Shown here: positions 11,866 to 24,757 of the stretch, piece by piece
Numbering within the stretch: the first letter of the stretch is position 1
Layout of the letters: each line of letters starts with the position of its first letter
Assembly (NCBI GenBank): GCA_949775045.1
Contig: OX459109.1
Location: 1,486,990 to 1,550,989, forward strand
DNA length: 64,000 nt
Direction: 5' to 3'
DNA from: Metridium senile
Lineage: Eukaryota > Cnidaria > Anthozoa > Actiniaria > Metridiidae
Notes under the pieces: model-generated
What the model was told of the DNA's origin: nothing
The model's input: only the letters and a program-made list of their open reading frames with translations
Databases searched by the model: none
Made by a program: the position numbers and the translations under genes

Positions 11866-12474
11866 CTCATAAGAGAAGGCGTTTACCTAGAATTCCTTTC
11901 CATCTTGAAATGAATTATCAAATTAGACAACTTTCTTAAAAAACGAGTATACCTATATAATTTATTTCTGTCTTGAAAAGACTTATCGCCATGGACAACC
12001 TTTTTGAAATAGATGTTTGCCTAAGATTCCTTTCTTTCTTGGAATAGCCTATCGCCTTGGACAACCTTTTTGAAATAGTTGTAATTGATTTCTTTCTTGG
12101 AATGACCTATCGCCTTGGAGAATCGTTTTGAAATGTATGGCGATAAGTACTTTCCGTCTTGGAGTAGCCTGTCGCCTTGGACAACCTTTTAAAAATAGGT
12201 GTATGCCAATAATTCCTTTCTGTCTTGGAATGACCTATCGCCTTGTACAACCTTTATGAAATAGGTGTATGCCTATAATTCCTTTCTGTCTTGGAATGAC
12301 CTATCGCCTTGGACAACCATTTTGAAATAGGTGTATGCCTATAATTCCTTTTCTATTTTCGAATAACTTATCACCTTGGACAAACGTTTTTAAAATAGGT
12401 GTATGCCTATACTGAATTCGTTTCAAAAATTAATCTTGGAATGATCACCTTGGACAACCTTTTTGAAATAAGTG

Positions 12475-12943
12475 TACACCTATTTCAAAAAACGTTGTCA
12501 GAAGGAGATCTGCAATCTGCAATCTGAGACCGAAATGAATTGTGGGGTACGGCAGTTTTAGTTCTCATTGCGTGCACTTTCTGACTTTGGATATGGCGGC
12601 GGTAAATATAAATCTGAAGGTGCGGACCATTTGATATTTGATGGGGGGGGGGGGGGGGGGGGGGGGGGCTTTTTTGTCGGTGCCCGATATTTTTTTGGGG
12701 GACACAGATGTTGCAAGACATTTTTTGGGTAGTACTCAATACTTTTTGTTTTTTGGATTCAGCCCCCCCCCCCCCCCCCCCCTCCCCCTCCCCATCAAAT
12801 ATCAAATGGTCCGTCCCTAGGCACAAAAAAACAGGGCCAGGCCTGGTTTTTGCAGTACGCAATTTTAATGAATTCATTTCGGTCTCAGATTGCAGATTGC
12901 AGATTCAGATCTCCTTCTGACAACGTTTTTTGAAATAGGTGTA
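12475..12943. mobile_element. MITE, TACACCTATTTCAA family, copy 1, inside the 66-bp satellite
   Basis: Terminal inverted repeats start TACACCTATTTCAAAAAACG and continue through AGAAGGAGATCTGCAATCTG and GAGACCGAAATGAATT, giving arms of over 60 bp. The family's ends include a TA at each side, as in Tc1/mariner-type insertions. A second inverted structure with G/C runs (12613-12818) lies at the centre. Confidence 0.8.
12613..12818. mobile_element. Inner G-run/C-run hairpin element
   Basis: GCGGACCATTTGATATTTGA then a G-run of about 25, mirrored by a C-run and TCAAATATCAAATGGTCCGT. It resembles the element at 39280-39514 in design (GACCATTT plus G-run) but differs in sequence. Confidence 0.65.
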
Positions 12944-13559
12944 TACCCGCAATAATTCCTTCCGTTCTCGAATAACTTATCTTTTTGGACAACCTTTTAA
13001 AAAAAAGATGTATGCCGATAATTCCCTTCCGCCTTGGAATGACCTATCGCCTTAAACAACTTATAATGCTATATAGGCTAACCTCTTCCGCTTTCCAAAA
13101 CCTCAACAAATAAAAGTCACTTTGAACAGATTATTCGAACGTGACATCACTAATTCTCTAGCTAGACATCCAGTCTACGTACAAATCCAGATACTATCAC
13201 ATGGAAGTAGGATTATTAAGTTAGACGGAACATAAACATGCTGTGCAGGGTTAACGCAAATGGATATAAAAACACAAACACGCCAGTATCGTTACCTCAT
13301 CTGGATATAGGCCAAAATGGCCGGTAGATAACTGCAGTTAGCGACGCCGGGGCAACTTGTTGACAGGAAAAATTAAGAGCCCGATTCTTAAAACATTAAA
13401 ACGTGATTGTTGGCTAGCAAATAATAAAAATTCTAGCGTGTTTTCAGTACGACATTTATTCTTTAGAGAAAGAGGAAGTGTTCAAACTAGCGGTTAAACT
13501 ATAGTTTCACAAACTGTTTGAGCTGCGCCGACGTCTGAGAAAATATTTTTGAAAATACT

Positions 13560-13830
13560 AAAAATGCACGATAGTGGTTTAACTGGTGTCAACTGCGTCG
13601 GTGTTTCTATGGAAGGAATTGGCGTAAAAATGTACGATAACTAGCGGTTAAACTAGTATGGACTGCGTCGGTGTTTCTATGGAAGGAATTGGCGTAAAAA
13701 TGTACGATATAACTAATGGTCAAACTGGTGTGGACAGCGTCGATGTTTTAAGAAAAGAATTGTAGTAAAAATGTACGATAACTAGCGTTTAAACTAGTGT
13801 GGACTGCGTTGGTATTTCAAAGAATCAAAA
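13560..13830. repeat. 70-bp satellite, locus 1 (+ orientation)
   Basis: Units contain AACTAGCGGTTAAACTAGTG, TGGACTGCGTCGGTGTTTCT and AATTGGCGTAAAAATGTACG. The same unit is found at 17835-18560 and, reversed, at 29375-29910. Confidence 0.9.
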
Positions 13831-14084
13831 TTAAAATTCAGACGTTTCGTGTCGTTAACTAGCCGTCATGGACTCGGTCATGGGGCGAATACGTGACCCA
13901 GGGGACCCCTTGTTAATAGCGAGGGCGTACTCGTACCAGTACGTTCTGATAATATTTCAAATCTTCTATGTTCCTCTTCCGAAATATTTTTGTATAACAT
14001 ACCGCAAAATAAAAATGTAGCTAATGTTCAAATAATAAATGGACCTCTTCTTCCTATAGCTCCTATAGCTATTATGTATCGAGT

Positions 14085-14650
14085 AGCTGCAACGACGAGG
14101 CTAAGGCGAGTGGTAACTGATATTCTACGTTCTTGAGCTGTGTACGCGGACTATCTTTATCATTAATATTGCTACAGCTTCCCCATATATAACTACCATT
14201 AGAGTATTGCTCTAATTATGTATCGAGTAGTTGGAACGCTGAGGCTAAAGCGCGCAGAATATTTTACGTGGTTGAGCTACGTGTGTAGGCATGGTTTCAT
14301 TTTATCTCTATTTCTTCGCTAAGCATAAGGCGTTTTTCGTACTCGGTGTCCCCATATATCACTACAATTAATTAGTTGCTTTAATTATTTAACGTCTACT
14401 TGGAACGCCGAGGCTAAGGCGCGCAGAATATTCCACGTTGTTGAGCTACGTGTGTATAGGCATGGTTTCGTATTATCTCCTCTATGTTTTCGTTAATATA
14501 TAAGGCAATACGTTTTTCGTACTCGCGGTGTCCCAATATATCACTACCATGATTATTGCTGTAATTATTTATTGAGTAATTGGAACATCGAGGCAAAGGC
14601 GCGCAGAATATTCTACGTTGTTGAGCTACGTGTGTAGGCATGGTTTCCTA
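14085..14650. repeat. Tandem repeat of about 165 bp, 3-4 copies
   Basis: Units share GGAACGCCGAGGCTAAGGCG, CGCAGAATATTCTACG, TTGAGCTACGTGTGTAGGCA and TTTTTCGTACTCG. Frames on the reverse strand are repeat translations. Confidence 0.88.
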
Positions 14651-14904
14651 TTGTTTTTACTTCTACAAGTATCGGATATTCCTTGTTGAATTAGTTTCAG
14701 TTACACATCCAGTCTAAAAGGACTTGACGACATTGATTACTTCCTTCTGGGAGACACGAGCCAAAACAAAATTAATGTAGATATTGTTTTACATTCTCTC
14801 AATGCGCGCGCCTTACAACAAAATAAGAAATAATAATAATAAAAAAAACAGTAAACGAACACCGATTATATTTCGCAGCTCATTTTAAATTGTCGAATCG
14901 GAAT

Positions 14905-15180
14905 AATTCGGAATGAATGAATAAATGAATGGATGGATAAATGGACGGATGAATGAATGAATGAATGAATAAAAGAATGACGGTACAAACGAACGAACGT
15001 TAAAATGAATGAGCGAATGAATGAATGAATGAATGAATGAATGAATGAATTGATGGATGGATGGATGGATAAATGGAGGAATGAATGAATGAATGAAATG
15101 GACGAATGAACAAATGACTGTACAAACGAACGAACCTAAATTGACGAACGAATGAACGAGTAAGATGAACGAAACAAGAA
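14905..15180. repeat. (GAAT)n/(GGAT)n microsatellite
   Basis: Imperfect GAAT, GGAT and GAAC units. The reverse strand gives Phe-Ile-His-Ser-rich frames that are artefacts. Confidence 0.95.
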
Positions 15181-15189
15181 TGTACACGA

Positions 15190-16270
15190 AAATAGCATTG
15201 ACTAAGTGGACCTATTACAAAAGCTCGATAAAAATGATGAACGAGCTTAATATACTTCATCGCTTACAATACCTTACGTGCAAAAGGCAAAGTGATCAAA
15301 ATTCCACAAGAATGTCCGCAAATCCTGGTTGATCAAATTCCCGATAACGCAGATAACCACACAAAGCTACAAGACCTTACACGGCTTTAAGACTATCATA
15401 TTAATCCAGCAACTTATACAAACCACGATAAAACTTATCCGATAACTGTGTAACTCTTGAGAGGCTAAAAATCGATGGAAATAGCATTGCAACATTTTCC
15501 AATTTGCAGTCGATGGCTTTGTCATTTGTGCCAAATGGCATGTGATAATTTTATTGTTTCCTATTGTGGATCTTCAACTGATAATAGGGACGCCAGATAA
15601 AGTGCTGATAAAATATGCTTTCAGAAACCTTCCGTCATTCCAGCTAAACTACTTGTCAGCGAATAATGAAAACTTTCTGGCTTGGAAAACTAGTCAAGAA
15701 TAAAAACACTTCTAAGTTTCCGAGAGAAATTTGTGTTTAAGAATCAACTGAAAGAATCGGAAAAATTTCGTTCTCGATGTCACCTATCATTGCAATCGTG
15801 TTTTGGTGGTAAAGAATTAGAAGATAAACTCCAAGGAGAGACTTGTTGAGTTATACGCGTGTAATTTGATAGGATTTCTGTCCGCGATCTCAAGTAGGTA
15901 TATATTCGGCGTTGTACACCAAGGAATTTTGCATCGACTAGCTGCAAGAGCTAATTAATCAATACATTTTTCCTTTCACCGTGGGGTTCTTCTAGGCACG
16001 ACTTTAGGGCCTTTATTTTACAAAACCAAGTTCCGTTTCCGGCGAAATTTGATTGGATGATTGTCAAGCCTCGTTGTGGTGTAGATAACAATCGGAGTCA
16101 TTGACAGCCTCCAAGATGAAATCAACAACAGCATAGTCGAAGATCAAATATCTTAGATAGATTCATCGGTTTAAACACGCAGAATTCATTCCGATCCTTA
16201 ATCTAGTTCTACTGCTCTCTGAACTACTGCTCCTAGAGAATTTCTGGTGCTCTAGTCGACTCTGAACGCG
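15190..16270. other. 5' flank of the membrane-protein gene
   Basis: No repeats or open frames of note. It probably holds the promoter and 5' untranslated region of the gene starting at 16271; I see no convincing TATA box and make no promoter call. Confidence 0.4.
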
Positions 16271-16512
16271 ATGGTAAAGCCGGAATTGAAGGCTGAAAAG
16301 CCGAAGTTGTTGGCTCCAGAGACGAGCGATTCCAAAATGGATGACGATGGACAATACGTGATTATCAAAGACGAAGAAGGAGACGTTGTAGTCACTTTTG
16401 ACGAAGATGCTAGAGGACGAAAAGGCCCTCGAATTTGTGTATTTGTTGGACTATTCGTCTTTGTTTTAGTCGTTGGCTTTCTAGCTGTATACTTGATCGG
16501 GCGAACGCATGG
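16271..16512 (+). CDS. Exon 1: cytoplasmic tail and transmembrane helix
   Basis: It encodes residues 1-80 plus two bases of a Gly codon. The donor is GG|GTGAGT. The helix is preceded by GRKGPR and followed by GR, so positive charge lies on the N-terminal side, which favours a cytoplasmic N-terminus. No signal peptide precedes it. The next exon lies 5.7 kb downstream, across a repeat-filled intron. Confidence 0.75.
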
Positions 16513-19500
16513 GTGAGTACGCAATGAAACCAATTCAACGTGCCAAATTCCTTCATTGTAATACCCATACAATAATTACAATTACATATCAATTCCTTGT
16601 ATTCTTCTAAGTATAATTTATCAAATCAGCCGTGAAATTAGATAAAATCGTGCTGCTTTAAAACATGTGAAAATGCTTAAACTTTTGAGCATATTTAGTT
16701 TGATCTTGCTCACGGCCGCTTATGTAAACATTGGAAGAGCATTATCTCGAAAAACCGCCATTTCCTTTGCATTCATGATTACGATTCCACATGTTTATTC
16801 AGGATTTCATATCAGTGCGATGAATGAAGCGCTTTATTCTTATGTCAAATTGTTACATCGACTGGAAATTTGCAGAGAACTTCCCATACACATTGACAGA
16901 CGCTAGAAATTAATTATGTTTGCACAGATTCAAAAATGGCAAGGTTTAATATGACAAAGAAAATCTTAATACAGATTTTCTTTTTCTTTTCTTCAATGAA
17001 AGAAGATTTTTAAGAAGAATTAAAAGTTTAATTTCAATATTTGCAGTTTAACGAGTTCATAATGAGAAATATCGAAGTAAATTAAAATTAAATTGCAAAA
17101 ATTTCAAGATTGTAATGTGGGATTTAGTGCAGCAGAAGTGAAATAAATGTCAAAATTAGATCATTTTTTATCGACGAATCGAAATTAACTTCATTAATTG
17201 AAAATCTAAATCAATCAAGTTCAAAATTAATATAAAATCCACGCGAAACATCGCACAAATTAGTTTTCATCGATATCTACTGTACAACATTTCTGAAATT
17301 AATTTCACATCTATAATTCAAAATCTATTTTTTAAATTCATTTTATAATTAAATTTACATTAAAAGTATACGTTGTTTTTATTAAAAATCGAGGAAAAAG
17401 TTATAGTTTTCAATAGCAATATGTTGTACATTAAAAGCTTTGTTAATATGTACCAGGTTTTGACGTGAGCGCTCGTGCAGATCAACACACAAAACAGGAT
17501 CATCGAATCCATAAAATGTATCAATTTGTGACATTGATCTTGTTAAACTGTAAAAAAATTAAATAAACATTTATTCCAATTTATTTTGAATTTTTTAGCG
17601 TATTTTTGTATTAGAATGTCCGTGAGTTTGCAACAATACCGTGAAATTGTACTAATTATGTAAGGAAAAAATGGGAAAGAGAGCTATAGAAATACTGAAT
17701 ACTTGTGTCTATTAAAATATCCTGCTATCTATTTCATGGGTTTATTGTTATTATTATAATGGTGTGTAATAGTTTAGTAAACATTACAGCAAAACGTACA
17801 GTAAAAAAATTATAATAATAACTCTAGAAGCTGACCTACATGCAGTGTGGACTGCATCTGTGTCTCTAAAGAAGCAATTGGAGTATATATAAAACATATA
17901 TAAAAACTAGTGGTTAAACTAGTGTGGACTGTGTCAGTGTTTGTAAGGAAGCAATTGGAGTACAAAATGTATGATAACTAGCGGTTAAACTATGTGTGGA
18001 CTGTAAAAATATATGTTAAACTTGTGTGGGCTGCGTTCGTGTTTCTAAGGAAACAATTGGAGTAAACATATATGAAAACTAGTGTTAAACTAGTGTGGAC
18101 TGTGTCTGTGCTTCTAAGGAAACAATTGGAGTAAAAATGTATGATAACTAGCAGTTAAACTAGTGTGGACTGTGTCAGTGTTTCTAAGGAAACAATTGGA
18201 GTAAAAATTTATGATAACTAGCGGTTAAACTAGTGTGGACTGTGTCAGTGTTTCTAAGGAAACATTTGGAGTAAAAATGTACGATAACTAGTGATAAACT
18301 AGTGTGGACTGTGTCAGTGTTTCTAAGGAAACAATTGGAGTAAAAATTTATGATAACTAACAGTTAAACTAGTGTGGACTGCATCAGTGTTTCTAAGGAA
18401 ACAATTGAAGTAAAAATGTACGATAACTAGCAGTTAAACTAGTGTGGACTGCGTCAGTGTTTCTAAGGAAACAATTGGAGTAAAAATGTACGATAACTAG
18501 CGGTTAAACTAGTGTGGACTGTGTCAGTGCTTCTAAAGAAGCAATTTGAAGAGAAAATAGGACAACTAGCACCCTAGATTTTTTAAGGATTTTTTTATGA
18601 TTTAAAGTAGTTTCAAGGACTATTTTGTATGTATTTTGTTTGTTTGGTAGAGTATTCGACCATCGTCACGTGACTCATATTATTCCCTATAAAAAAGCCC
18701 CTCTAGAACCAGGGTAGACAACTAGTGGTTAAACTAAGGAAGCAATTGAAGTATAACTAGAAGTTCAACTTGAGTGTGGATTGTGTGGGTGTTGACACAA
18801 CTTAGCAAAAGAATTTAAACTTCCTTTGATATTAAATTCTTCTTAGCCTACTTGCAATCTTTTGTAAATCAAATATATCCATTCATTTTTAATGTAATTA
18901 CCAATACTGAAAGACGCCGAACACTGATTTGCCTGCAGTTATGTTGTGGTTAATATTTTGAAATAGCTGGTCAGTTATTTCATTGAGGAGGTTTCTGTCA
19001 GGTCTACCTCCTGCTAGGGTTTTATAATTGCTGAGGAAGTGATGGCTGAATCACAATGAACTTTGTTTGGAATCAAAGCTTTTATGCGTTGAAAAATTAG
19101 CATGTAAATTACCAGACTAAACATTAATAGAAGAAATGTGTGATTGTATTTGGAGTGTTTTGTGATAGCTATAACATGTTGCTTTTTGTTTGGTTTATGA
19201 CTTCCGTGATTTTTCTAAGTTTCTATTTCACAATTTTAGCAAAGAAGGGACAATAAAGGCAATCTAAGCAAATAAAAATTTGAATTTTAAGCCCAAATTT
19301 TCAAAACAATGTCTTCACAAAATTATACGTTTTAGGGTATTTCATTTTTCAAGGAATTAATCACAAAGTTTTTTTTCTTGCTTTTTCTGCTTCATTTTGC
19401 AAAGGAGGGACAATAAGGACAATCTTAGCAAATGTAAATTTGAATTTTGAGCCCAAATTTTCAAAACAATGTCTTCACAAAATTATACATTTTATGATAT

Positions 19501-22500
19501 TGCAATTTTCAAGAAATTAAGCACAAATTGTGTTTTTCCTTGCTTTTTTCTGCTTCATTTAGCAAAGGCTCAAGGGCAATAAAGACAATCTTAGCAAATA
19601 CAAATTTGAATTTTAAACCCAAATTTTCAAAACAATGTCTTCACAAAATTATAGATTTTATGATATTCCATTTTTCAAGGAATTAAGTTTTTTTCTTGCT
19701 TCTTTCTGCTTTAGGCTTGAGTTAGAACTAATGTTTAACAAATGGAAGCTTGAACCTTGAGTGAAAGAAGCTAATAAAAGGTCATTAAACACTAGTTTCA
19801 CTTACAAGCCTCAAGCAAAACTGTCAGTACTATTTCACATTTGTTAAAGAATATTCTAGTCTAGCTCTGCCTAAGCTCATGCAGCCATCAGGAAAATACT
19901 TTTTGTAATGTAAACGGTGCTTATACAATGTATATAGAGTGAAAGCACTTACATAAACCATGAAATAAAAACAAAATGGTTTCTTTTTAGTGACTACATG
20001 TATTTAGTCAGTGTAACTCAACCAGAAAGATGAAATACTAAAGGAAATAATATTTCACTTGTCTTTGATAGTGACATATATATAGTTAGTAACAGAGTTA
20101 GAACAACTTTTTCACAGTAGCAATTCGAGGTGTTACAATGTAGCTATTTAATGTAAGGTAGTGTCTTGATGTAGCACATTCCACATCCTCTCAGTCCACT
20201 TTACAATTACATGTAACAATCCACGGACTAGTCCTGGCTTACAATCATGAGATAATTGTTAATATTTAATGCCATGTGTATTTAAAAATTAAAGCATTTC
20301 AAATCATCTTATGCACTTTACAATAGACCTTTTCACAGTTCTGTTCAGTGACCACGAATAATAGTTCCAAGTCGAGGTTTCCGTCACCACACACAACAAA
20401 ACTATAATTTATCATGCGCAACAATGCAAACTTCAACTTGTAACTATCATTCATGGTCACTGAATGGAACTGTGAAAAGGACAACTAACTATATCATTGC
20501 TCACACTGTAGTCATGTGGCTGACAATCATGAGTGGCTAGTAGGTACTTGTAATATATGTACATACTTGTATATTGCGGGTTTTAACTTACTTCAAATTT
20601 ACCTACAATATTAAATGTTCAGTTCCCACGAATAATAGTTCCAAGTCGAGGTTCGTGTTGCTGCGCATGATAAATTATAGTTTTGCTATGTGCAGCAACT
20701 GGAACCTCGACTTGGAACTATCATTCGTGGTCATACACTGAAAGGAACTGTGATACTTAAGGACTATTAAGACTTATTAGACATGCAATAACTTGTGAAA
20801 GTTTGAGAAAAAGAGATTAACTTTACAAGCAGCTTTAAAAATTTGGAAATCAGAAAAAACATCAAAACAAAAGGGAACAAAATCAAACATCAAAGGCAAC
20901 GGAAAATAACATCACCAATCCTTACATTTTAAATTTAGCATAACTTTATTATTATTGTATAGAGCAGCATAACTTTGCATTAATTAAGTCAGTGCTAAAG
21001 TATTAAAATATTTGTACTTGCAAAAGTCATTTACGGCAATTTATGATAAAGGTATATTGCCCTACAGGGACGACTGTTTATCAATCAGATTATCTATTGA
21101 ATAGCACCTTTTAATACGGTTAGTTCTATGGGTCTCAGATGTGAGGGTTTAATTTGATCATTGTGGTATGTCTGTTTATAAATCAGAATTGTTAAGCTGT
21201 GATATAAATTGACCCCATATAGAGCATATGTCAAACTAGATAAATATAATATGGACCATACGATTTGTCATATTGTTGCAATGAAAGAGCGTATATGCAT
21301 GGAAATTTAACAACATTATCACAGGTAGCCCAAGCTAACTATCTGTGGTTTCATATAAGAGTTCTATGTGAGAATCAATGGCGGTTTTAAAAATATGCAA
21401 AATTAGTATAAATAATAAGAATAACGTTCTTACTTGTTTCTTGTGTTCTACTTTGACTCCATGTGAAGTTTCAAGCCATTTGGAGTAGTAGAAGTATTGA
21501 GATATATTATCAGAGAGACATTTGCTCAATACTGGCTCAATACTGCTCCAAATGGCTTGAAATTTCCCAATGAGTCGAAATAAAACATAAGAAACAAGTT
21601 TTAAAACCACCATAATTATATTCTCCCATAGAAGGCTTATATGACACCAGTAACTTTCAAAAGGAAGATTATACTTAGGGTCTAGATAATAATAATAATA
21701 ATAAGACCTAATTCATTCATTAGATTATTTCAACTATTTTTAAGTTTATATTTTTTATTATATATTCATGTTTATAAATTATCTAAATTTTTAGCTCTCA
21801 TAAGTATATTTGCCTTCTTTTATAATTATTTAGACTATTTCATTTCATTATATATTATTAGCATTGTAAATTATTGATAATTTGTATTTTATAATATATA
21901 TATCTTAGCTTTGTAAAGCGCCTAGAACAAGTAGTGATATAGACGCTATAGAAATAAAATTTATTATTATTATTATTATTATTATCTACAGAAAGTGCAT
22001 ATGACAGGACATGTTTTATTGCAGAATCTTATAGTTCAATATCTGTAAAAAAACATATCAAAAGTTTGAAAATGTTTTGAACAATTTTGAAAGCATTTTT
22101 TTAGCGTACAAAATACCTGCACATAATACCTGTCCCAAATGAATGCATTTTAAAATGACCTCAATTTGACCTCTATTCTGATCTGTTACAGTAACAAACG
22201 TGAACATGGCCGAGGTATAAACATGGCAGACGATATCGCACAAATTCCTACAAGCGACCCATTGCTGTCCAATACGAGTCAATTATGGCAAAAGAACGCA
22301 TCATGGGAAACCCAGGAAGAAGTGTTTCAATTATCTGACACTTTTAAAGCTAGCGATATGATTGGTTTAAAGCCGATTTATAGGAAAGATCTACCATCAA
22401 ACTATATTGCTTATTGGGAGATCAAATTCAATTCCAAGACAGGCGAGAAATATGTGATCATATCGGCAGGTAAGTTATTCCACATGATGAAAAATAGGCA

Positions 22501-24711
22501 GTCTATGACTGCATGTAGCTACTGTAAATAGTGACAACTAAGGTCTAGAAAACAAACATTTACGAAAACTGAACAGCAACTATATACCTTGAGCAAACCA
22601 TATACTCAAAGCCAACGACTCAGATTTGGAACATTAAACTATTTAGAAGTATGAGAAATCCAAACCAAACCAAGTCATGGCTACCACTATAGTAATCTCA
22701 CCTTCATTGTTACTTCTCAGCTAAAGAGACTGGTGACCATCGTCTTGCCCAAGAAGGTGCTCTCCCTAGCCCACTGGATAGACTGTCAGACTCAGCCCTG
22801 TTGTTTGGTCATAGATGTCATAAAGTTTACCGACTCACACCAGACGGACTTATGGTTTGTGAAGACAAAAAACTTAAGAGAACTGTCGCTGCAACAAGAG
22901 ACATAGAAACAGACTCAGAGGTGAGTTCAGCTATTTCCAGAATATAATAATAATAATAATATGCCTAATTTATATAGCGCTATATCTCTCAAATAGCTCA
23001 TAGCGCTTTACAATCTACTAATGTATATATGGAGGACTTATCGGACTGCTGAAAACCAGCAGTTTACAATCATGAGTGTTGTTAGTGAATGCCTCCGAGG
23101 CCTGACTGTTGTACCGGGAGACAATCCCAATATTGGTGTAGTTGGGGGAGGGAATCGAGAGGGAAAGGAGGGAATGCCATGCACCCAACCCAGGGTATAT
23201 TTGACATACACCTATTTCAAAAAACGTAATCAAAGCTGCATTCCACACTCTGAAGTCTGCAAAGTATGTCACTATTTCTTCTTTTGTTATCGTTTTTTTA
23301 TCTACCACTGCAACAACTTGTTATGGTACGTATATAACACAACTTGTTCTATAAAAAACATGCAAGAAATCTTAAATTATATTCATATTACCGACATCCT
23401 TTGCGGGCTTCAGAGTGTGGACTAGCTGTAGCTTCGGCTGCGACAACGATTATTGAAATAGGTGTCTAACATCTAACAGAAATGGCATGTCATGAACATG
23501 GAGGTTATTGTTAAGATATTACGTGCATACATCTAAACACAAATAATCAAGGTGCTTACAATCATTATTCTTGTCAAGAACATGGAGGTTATTGTTGAGA
23601 TATTATGGGCATACATCTTAACATGAATAATCGAGGTGCTTACAATCATTATTCTAATCAAGAACATGGAGGTTATTGTTGAGACATTATGGACATACAT
23701 CTAAACACAAATAATCAAGGTGCTTACAATCATTATTCTTGTCAAGAACATGGAGGTTATTGTTGAGATATTATTGACATACATCTAAACCCAAATAATC
23801 AAGGTGCTTACAATCATTATTCTTGTCAAAAACATAGAGGTTATTGTTGAGATATTATGGGCATACATCTAAACACGAATAATCAAGGTGCTTACATTCA
23901 TTATTTTTGTCAAGAACATGGAGTTACATGTAGTTACATATATTTAAAACAGTTTCTCTACCTGGAGAGGACACAATAGAGGGCATAGTTTTCGCAATTC
24001 AATAGAAACCAACAATATTTATTGTAAGCTTCGTTTTATTGAAATACGTAAGCTTAACTCATCAAAATCGGCTCAGAAATGCTCAATTCTTTGCACATTT
24101 TCTTACCTGCTACCTTTGCTTAAATCCTTCATTTTTCTTAACAGTTACTTTTATCATTTGTAGTTTCAAGAAATTAAGTGGAGAAAGTTGGATAAACAAG
24201 TCCAAAAAGCTTTGCCAAGATTCAAGAAAGTTTGGGAAGAGCATTCAAAACGCGTGATGAAGTTGCCCCAGTGGAGAAGATTCAAATGGCTGTCAATGAA
24301 ATCTGGTGAGTTGGGGCTCCTGTGGTATAACACAGGAAGCCCATGAATAATGAAAGCTATGTAAGAAAATTAAGAATGATGATGATAATGATAGTGATGG
24401 TCATGATGATTTTGACGATGATAATGGTGGATGATGGTGGTGATGATGATGATAATGATGATGTTAGTGATAATTATGATGGTGGTGATGATGACGATAA
24501 CTGATGATGATGGTTGTTGTTGTGAATATGATGGTGATGATAATGATGATGATGATGTTAATGATTATGATGACCAGAACGTTTAAATAATGCTGATCAT
24601 TAAAATCTCAATTACAATAATAGCTTAATATTTTACATTTGTCTTTCAGGTCAAAAACCAACGCAAGAAAGCAATCACAAAGACGACGATGATGATGATT
24701 CCAATGATGAC

Positions 24712-24757
<46 letters not shown>

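Larger units (their letters stand above)
11880..13070. repeat. 66-bp minisatellite, - orientation, interrupted array
   Basis: Units read GTATGCCTATAATTCCTTTC, then TTGGAATGACCTATCGCCTT, then GGACAACCTTTTTGAAATAG: the reverse complement of the array at 4780-5165. It is interrupted at 12475-12943 by an inverted-repeat element whose ends match part of the satellite unit. Confidence 0.92.
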
